DNA from: an uncultured Oscillospiraceae bacterium
GTDB lineage: Bacteria; Bacillota; Clostridia; Oscillospirales; Ruminococcaceae
NCBI GenBank assembly: GCA_934539585.1
Contig: CAKTCT010000074.1
Location: 1 to 5,897, forward strand
Length of the DNA stretch: 5,897 nucleotides
Direction: 5' to 3'
In this document: piece by piece, positions 5,423 to 5,897 of the stretch
Numbering within the stretch: position 1 is the stretch's first letter
Layout of the letters: every line of letters starts with the position of its first letter
Position numbers and translations under genes: made by a program
The notes under the pieces: generated by a model
Databases searched by the model: none
The model's input: only the letters and a program-made list of their open reading frames with translations
What the model was told of the DNA's origin: nothing

Positions 5423-5897
5423 TTGATTTGCGTGAAATGTAAGCGGGAGATTCCAGAAGGCTCCCTTTTCTGCCCCCAGTGCGGAAAAAAGCAGGTCGTG
5501 ACCCAGCGCAAAGGCCCACGCCGGGGGAATGGCACCGGCAGTGTTTACAAGCGTAAGGACGGCGGCTGGATGGCCGTGAAGGTCATCGGCTATGAGCCGC
5601 TGGACGACGGACGAGTGAAGACGATCCGGATCACAAAGGGCGGCTTTTCTACGAAAAAAGCGGCGATCGAGTATCTGCCGCAGCTGGGCGCAGAGCAGGT
5701 GAGGAAGAAATCCACCTTATCCGCCTTGTGGGGCGGCTGGAGCACAAGCCAGATGCTGAAGCTGTCCAAGGACAAGCAGTCCCACTACCGCACCGCATAC
5801 GAAAAGATAAAAAGCATCGCATATGTCGACATTCGTGTGCTGACGATCAGCGACCTGCAGACTGTCGTCGATGAGCAGGCGCCGACCTACTACCCGG
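5423..5897 (+). CDS. Tyrosine recombinase/integrase, N-terminal part
   Basis: This gene is cut by the right edge; 158 residues are visible. It starts with a zinc ribbon (C3-x2-C6 and C17-x2-C20). Next is an arm-type DNA-binding region, RGNGTGSVYKRKDGGWMAVK (about 34-53) through GGFSTKKAA (73-81). The start of a helical core-binding domain follows (about 95-158, with SHYRTAYEKIKSI and ISDLQTVVDE). This order fits integrases of conjugative elements and prophages in Firmicutes, which cut and rejoin DNA at att sites. The catalytic domain with the R...HxxR...Y residues lies beyond the window, so activity cannot be judged. The start is TTG 5423, set by GGGAGGTG at 5409-5416. It is divergent from the TIGR04076-like gene, with under 50 bases between them. 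I see no excisionase gene or att repeat here. Confidence 0.85.
   Translation, partial: MICVKCKREIPEGSLFCPQCGKKQVVTQRKGPRRGNGTGSVYKRKDGGWMAVKVIGYEPLDDGRVKTIRITKGGFSTKKAAIEYLPQLGAEQVRKKSTLSALWGGWSTSQMLKLSKDKQSHYRTAYEKIKSIAYVDIRVLTISDLQTVVDEQAPTYYP

Noticed and set aside
5376..5519. N-terminal extension of the TIGR04076-like protein to ATG 5519
   Set aside because: It is antisense to the integrase zinc ribbon and has no family similarity; the family normally begins at the ATA position.
5590..5775. 61-codon minus-strand frame inside the integrase gene
   Set aside because: It lies opposite a clear integrase coding sequence and shows no recognisable motif.

Overview
The window looks like a chromosomal segment of a GC-rich Clostridia member, most likely an Oscillospiraceae-type gut anaerobe. 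The reasons are a strongly GC-biased third codon position in rnr and tyrA, the secG-rnr gene order typical of Firmicutes, strong AGGAGG-type ribosome binding sites, TTG starts, and a zinc-ribbon tyrosine integrase of a kind common in this group. The taxonomic call is inference.

Left part (1-3562). Bases 1 to about 160 appear to encode a structured RNA on the minus strand, driven by a near-consensus promoter (165-194) and running off the left edge. Divergent from it, an extended -10 promoter starts secG, the small membrane subunit of the Sec translocon. A strong intrinsic terminator follows secG. Directly behind it lies rnr (RNase R, all four catalytic aspartates present). Ten bases downstream, with its ribosome binding site overlapping the rnr stop codon, is an unrecognised 243-residue protein. 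It carries a D...ExQ pattern that suggests a PD-(D/E)XK-type nuclease fold. A symmetrical bidirectional terminator, built partly from the coding ends of two genes, separates this unit from tyrA.

Middle (3561-4641). tyrA (prephenate dehydrogenase, tyrosine biosynthesis) lies on the minus strand with its own promoter. Upstream of that promoter is a 240-base non-coding stretch with two unusual repeat patterns: a 14-base direct repeat 21 bases apart, and GGGT blocks recurring exactly every 11 bases.

Right part (4642-5897). This part looks accessory and is visibly less GC-rich in its two small minus-strand genes: a small lipoprotein and a TIGR04076-like cysteine-containing protein, the latter apparently lacking a standard start codon. 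Divergent from these is the 5' part of a tyrosine recombinase gene with an N-terminal zinc ribbon, cut by the right edge. The integrase suggests that a mobile element begins in, or just beyond, this part of the window.

The secG-rnr-nuclease block links protein export and RNA decay only by position. The most promising unexplained items are the minus-strand RNA, the nuclease-like protein coupled to RNase R, and the possible AUA start.
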